In this document: positions 61,543-64,000 of the stretch, one piece after another
Layout: every line of letters begins with the position of its first letter
Numbering within the stretch: the first letter of the stretch is position 1
Assembly: GCA_949752795.1 (NCBI GenBank)
Contig: OX457058.1
Location: forward strand, 38,876,587 to 38,940,586
From: Hyperoodon ampullatus
Taxonomy: Eukaryota; Chordata; Mammalia; Artiodactyla; Ziphiidae
Direction of reading: 5' to 3'
Length of the DNA stretch: 64,000 nt
Position numbers and translations under genes: made by a program
The notes under the pieces: generated by a model
Database searches by the model: none
The model's input: the letters and a program-made list of their open reading frames with translations, nothing else
What the model was told of the DNA's origin: nothing

Positions 61543-64000
61543 GTATATTCATATACACATCCTCCTCCCATGTAAATTCTTTCAGGGTGTTCCGTAGACC
61601 TCTCTTGTTATATGGTCGGTCGTTTTGATAGATGTATTTAATAGGTATTTGTACACGTATGGTAACCCTAATCTTAATTTTTCCATTCCCCGTACCTTTC
61701 CTTTTAGATAAGCATAGTGTGTTTTCTATGTCTGTGAGTGTCTTTCTCTGTGGAAATATGTTCATTTGTGTCAGTTGTTAGATAATGCCTATAAGTGATA
61801 TCATAAGATATGTCTTTTGCTTTCCGACTTACCTCATGTTCTGTGATTATCTCTAGGCTCATCTATGGTGCCTCAAAGAGCAGTGCTTCATTGTTTTCCA
61901 TGGCTAATATTCCATTGTGTACATGGACCACTTCTTCTTTATCCATTCATCTGGTGATGGACATTATGGTTGCTTCCGTGTCTTGGCTATTATGAAAATT
62001 GCTGCAGTGCAGCTGTTGAAGCCTGTGCCTTCTCGACTCTGGTCTTCTCAGGTGAGAGGCTCAGCAGTGGGCCTGCTGAATGGAATGGTGGCTCCATTTT
62101 TACTTATAAACGCAGCTCCTTTCTCTGCTCATTATTGGCTGTTACCCCTTTACAACTCACCAGCAGGTAGAGGGTACCCAGTTCTCTAAAACCCCTTCGG
62201 CATTAATTGTTTGTAGACTTTTTGCTGATGGTACTTGACATGTGTGAGTTGAAACCTTTCTGTAGGTTAGATTTGCATGGGCTAATAATTCCTGATGTTG
62301 AGCTTTTATCCATTTTCCTCTTTTTTGAAAAAGAGTGAGTAAAACTTAGCTGTCCATACGATCTCCTTGAAAAATTTGCCAGTTTTGAATATTTTTGGCC
62401 ATTCCCTACCTCAGGACACTTTTTGACGGGAGGTGTCCTTTACAGCCCTGAGTCCTTGTGAGTGTTAAGTGACCATTAGCTGTGGGTTTAAAGCCACTCT
62501 TGCGGGGAACTGGCCACAAGGCGGCAGCATTTCTACATTTCTAACTCTGGGTTTTGGGCAACAGAGCTTTCCTGGAAGTCGTGTTAGTCAGCTGCAAATT
62601 AGAGTGGAATGTGCCAGTGCAAACCCGCAAGTACTTATATCTCCTACATTTTTGTTTGGTTTTTAAATTTAATTTTTATTCATTATCAGAGCAAATTTGA
62701 TAAAAATGTAGATTCTCCTAGGTGTACAGATTCTGCTTTATCATATCAATGTATCTGTCTATTCCTCTTTGGATCCTATCCCGTGTATGTTATTATGGAG
62801 TGTGGAGTAGACCTCTCTTCGTATTCCATAGGTATTTTGTGATTATATATTTCATATGTATTAGTACATGTCTGATAACCCCCATATCCTAATTCACATA
62901 TTCCTTACACCTTTCCATTTGGTTAAACATAATTTGGTTTTCTGAATCTATGCGTGTCCTTCTCTTGGAAATTATTTTATGGGCATCAATTTTTAGGTAA
63001 CACCTATAAGTGATGTCATAGCATATCTGTCTTTTGGTTTCTTTCTTACTTCAAGTTGGGTGATTATCTCTAGATCCTTTTATGGTGTTGCCAACGGCAC
63101 TGTTCCATGCTTCTTCATGGTTAATATTCCATTGGGTACATGGACGACTTCTTCTTGGTGCATTTTTCTGTTGATGGACATTTTGGTTTCTTCCAGGTCT
63201 TGGCTATGGTACATGTTGTTGCAGTGCAGGATTGCCAGCCTGTGTCCTTTTGATTCTGGTCTACCCAGGTGATAGGCCCATCAGTGGGCCTACCAGATCA
63301 CATGGTAGCTCAATTTTTACCTTTAAACGCACCTCCATTCTGTTCTCACTACTGGCTCTTACCAGGTTACATCCCACCAGCAGCTAAAGGGTACGCAGTT
63401 CTCCAAAACCCCTTCAGCATTTATTCTTTGTAGGCTTTTTTTTGCTGATGATCATTCTGACGGCTGTGAGGTGAACGCTTTTGTACACTGGATTTGCATG
63501 GCTTTATTAATTCCTGATGTTCAGCCTTTTTCCCTTCCCGTTTTTTTTTAACAAAATAAAAGAAAAAAAAGAAACAGAACACAAATGTGTGTAAAATATG
63601 CCTCTTGAAACTGTCTTTTTGAAATGTCGAGGTCTTTTGAATTTTTTGGTCGGTATTGGACCCCAGCATTTGTTTGCAGGGCAGGTGTCATTTACAGGCC
63701 CGGAAGTATTTTGAATATCAACTGACCATTAACGCTGGGTTTAAAGCTGCTGTTGTGTGAAACGGCCACAAGGTGGCAGCAATTCTCCTTTACCAAATCT
63801 GGTAACTAGGGCCACAGGGCCTCAATGGAAGTCGTGTTCTAGGTTGTAATTTAGAATGGACTGTGCCAGGATAAAGCCCCTTAAGTTTATGTCTCACTAC
63901 TTCTTGCTCGTTTTTTCAATTTAATTTTTATTTTTTTTATCACAGCCAGTTTGATTACAATGTTTGGCTTGTTTTAGGTGTGCAAGATGTGATTCTTTTA
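61239..64000 (+). repeat. Higher-order unit 14, partial (cut by the window edge)
   Basis: The first 2762 bp only. Starts: s1 61239, s2 62493, s3 63746. CTCF-like cores at 61259, 62514 and 63766. It has AATCGGGGTAATG (A-type) next to CCGAGGTGTACAC (B-type) near 61425-61460, GTCGAGGTC (A-type) near 63627, and the unit 9/11 form GGCAGCAATTC. It is the clearest A/B mosaic in block B. Confidence 0.95.
61487..61542. repeat. (AT)n(AC)n(AT)n microsatellite, unit 14
   Basis: Expanded compound tract, again different in block lengths from its neighbours. Confidence 0.9.

Larger units (their letters stand above)
1..64000. repeat. Macrosatellite array, ~4.7 kb higher-order unit, 13.6 copies
   Basis: The window is filled edge to edge by head-to-tail copies of one ~4.7 kb unit. 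Taking the motif GCTGCTGTTGAGGGAAACGG as the start of each unit, copies begin at 1, 4695, 9391, 14085, 18781, 23477, 28173, 32869, 37614, 42358, 47056, 51799, 56497 and 61239. Copies align by eye almost base for base, with scattered substitutions and one variable microsatellite accounting for nearly all length differences. No unique flank is visible at either end, so the true array is longer than the window. Each unit is itself four diverged ~1.0-1.25 kb sub-repeats, which makes this a higher-order repeat. The sequence is AT-rich and has no intact gene. Chromosomal location (centromeric, interstitial heterochromatin or X-linked) cannot be told from the sequence. Confidence 0.98.
32700..64000. 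repeat. Block B: second homogenised variant (units 8-14)
   Basis: Units 8-14 are 4698-4745 bp. Diagnostic states are GCCACTCTTGCGGGG at the s2 head (one extra G), ACGTATGGTAACCC in s1, AATGTTGAGTAG in s3, GTTGAGGAGC inside the SINE and TTTGCCGAATTT in the s4 tail. Most units carry an expanded (AT)n(AC)n(AT)n tract in s1; units 10 and 12 carry a short one. Several A-type bases occur as isolated patches, for example GTCGAGGTC near 63627 in unit 14 and GGAAAAGAAACGG near 51627 and 61069. These suggest conversion from A or retained ancestral variation. Confidence 0.9.

Noticed and set aside
1..64000. CRISPR array or bacterial repeat system
   Set aside because: Repeat units are kilobases long with no short repeat/spacer pattern, and the contents are mammalian L1 and SINE sequence.
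1..64000. Identification as cetacean DXZ4 or another named X-linked macrosatellite
   Set aside because: Only the tandem CTCF-like motif is in common. The unit is AT-rich and L1-derived, unlike the GC-rich human DXZ4 monomer, and chromosomal position is unknown.
1..64000. Centromeric satellite with CENP-B boxes
   Set aside because: I saw no convincing match to the CENP-B box pattern TTCG-N4-A-N2-CGGG on either strand when reading one A unit and one B unit; the array could still be pericentromeric.
1..64000. Endogenous retrovirus or LTR as source of the monomer
   Set aside because: No gag, pol or env remnants, no primer binding site and no paired LTR ends were found; the mobile sequence present is non-LTR.

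Overview
The whole window is one tandem array of a macrosatellite with a ~4.7 kb higher-order unit. There are thirteen complete units and one partial unit (units 1-14), all in the same direction, with no unique sequence and no intact gene. The host is a mammal, almost certainly a cetartiodactyl and most likely a cetacean. Each unit carries an antisense tRNA-derived SINE of the CHR-2 type, which is typical of whales and dolphins. Most of the remaining sequence is the antisense 3' end of a cetartiodactyl LINE-1 (3' UTR and ORF2 C-terminal tail).

Each unit is a four-mer of related sub-repeats: s1 ~1213 bp, s2 ~1250 bp, s3 ~1216 bp and s4 ~1015 bp. Each sub-repeat starts at a GCTGCTGTTG-like motif. 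Twenty bases later comes a 15-base element, CCACAAGGCGGCAGC or a close variant, that resembles the core CTCF recognition sequence. It is followed by ~125 bp of unrecognised sequence, then an antisense L1 3' end of ~870 bp (poly-A remnant first, then 3' UTR, then ORF2 tail), then ~170 bp of unrecognised sequence. Sub-repeat s4 is shorter because ~440 bp of L1 3' UTR is missing. It also holds the ~200 bp SINE, flanked by a target-site duplication. The matching position in s2 is still an empty site.

Units 1-7 (1-~32.7 kb, block A, 4694-4696 bp each) and units 8-14 (~32.7-64 kb, block B, 4698-4745 bp each) are two homogenised variants. They differ by many fixed substitutions and by a compound (AT)n(AC)n(AT)n microsatellite in s1, which is expanded in most block B units. 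Within B, units 9-10 and 11-12 form a duplicated two-unit block of ~9.44 kb. Units near the A/B boundary and elsewhere carry patches of the other variant, as expected from unequal crossing-over and gene conversion.

Inferred history: an L1-derived ~1.2 kb monomer was amplified and diverged; four monomers became a higher-order unit; s4 lost L1 sequence and gained a CHR-2 SINE; the 4.7 kb unit was then amplified and split into A and B blocks. No open reading frame is a credible gene. The longest (about 120 codons) are antisense L1 remnants or SINE read-through. The most interesting functional possibility is a directional array of ~55 CTCF-like motifs spaced ~1.0-1.25 kb apart, formally similar to CTCF-bearing macrosatellites such as DXZ4. 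I see no evidence that this is DXZ4 itself.
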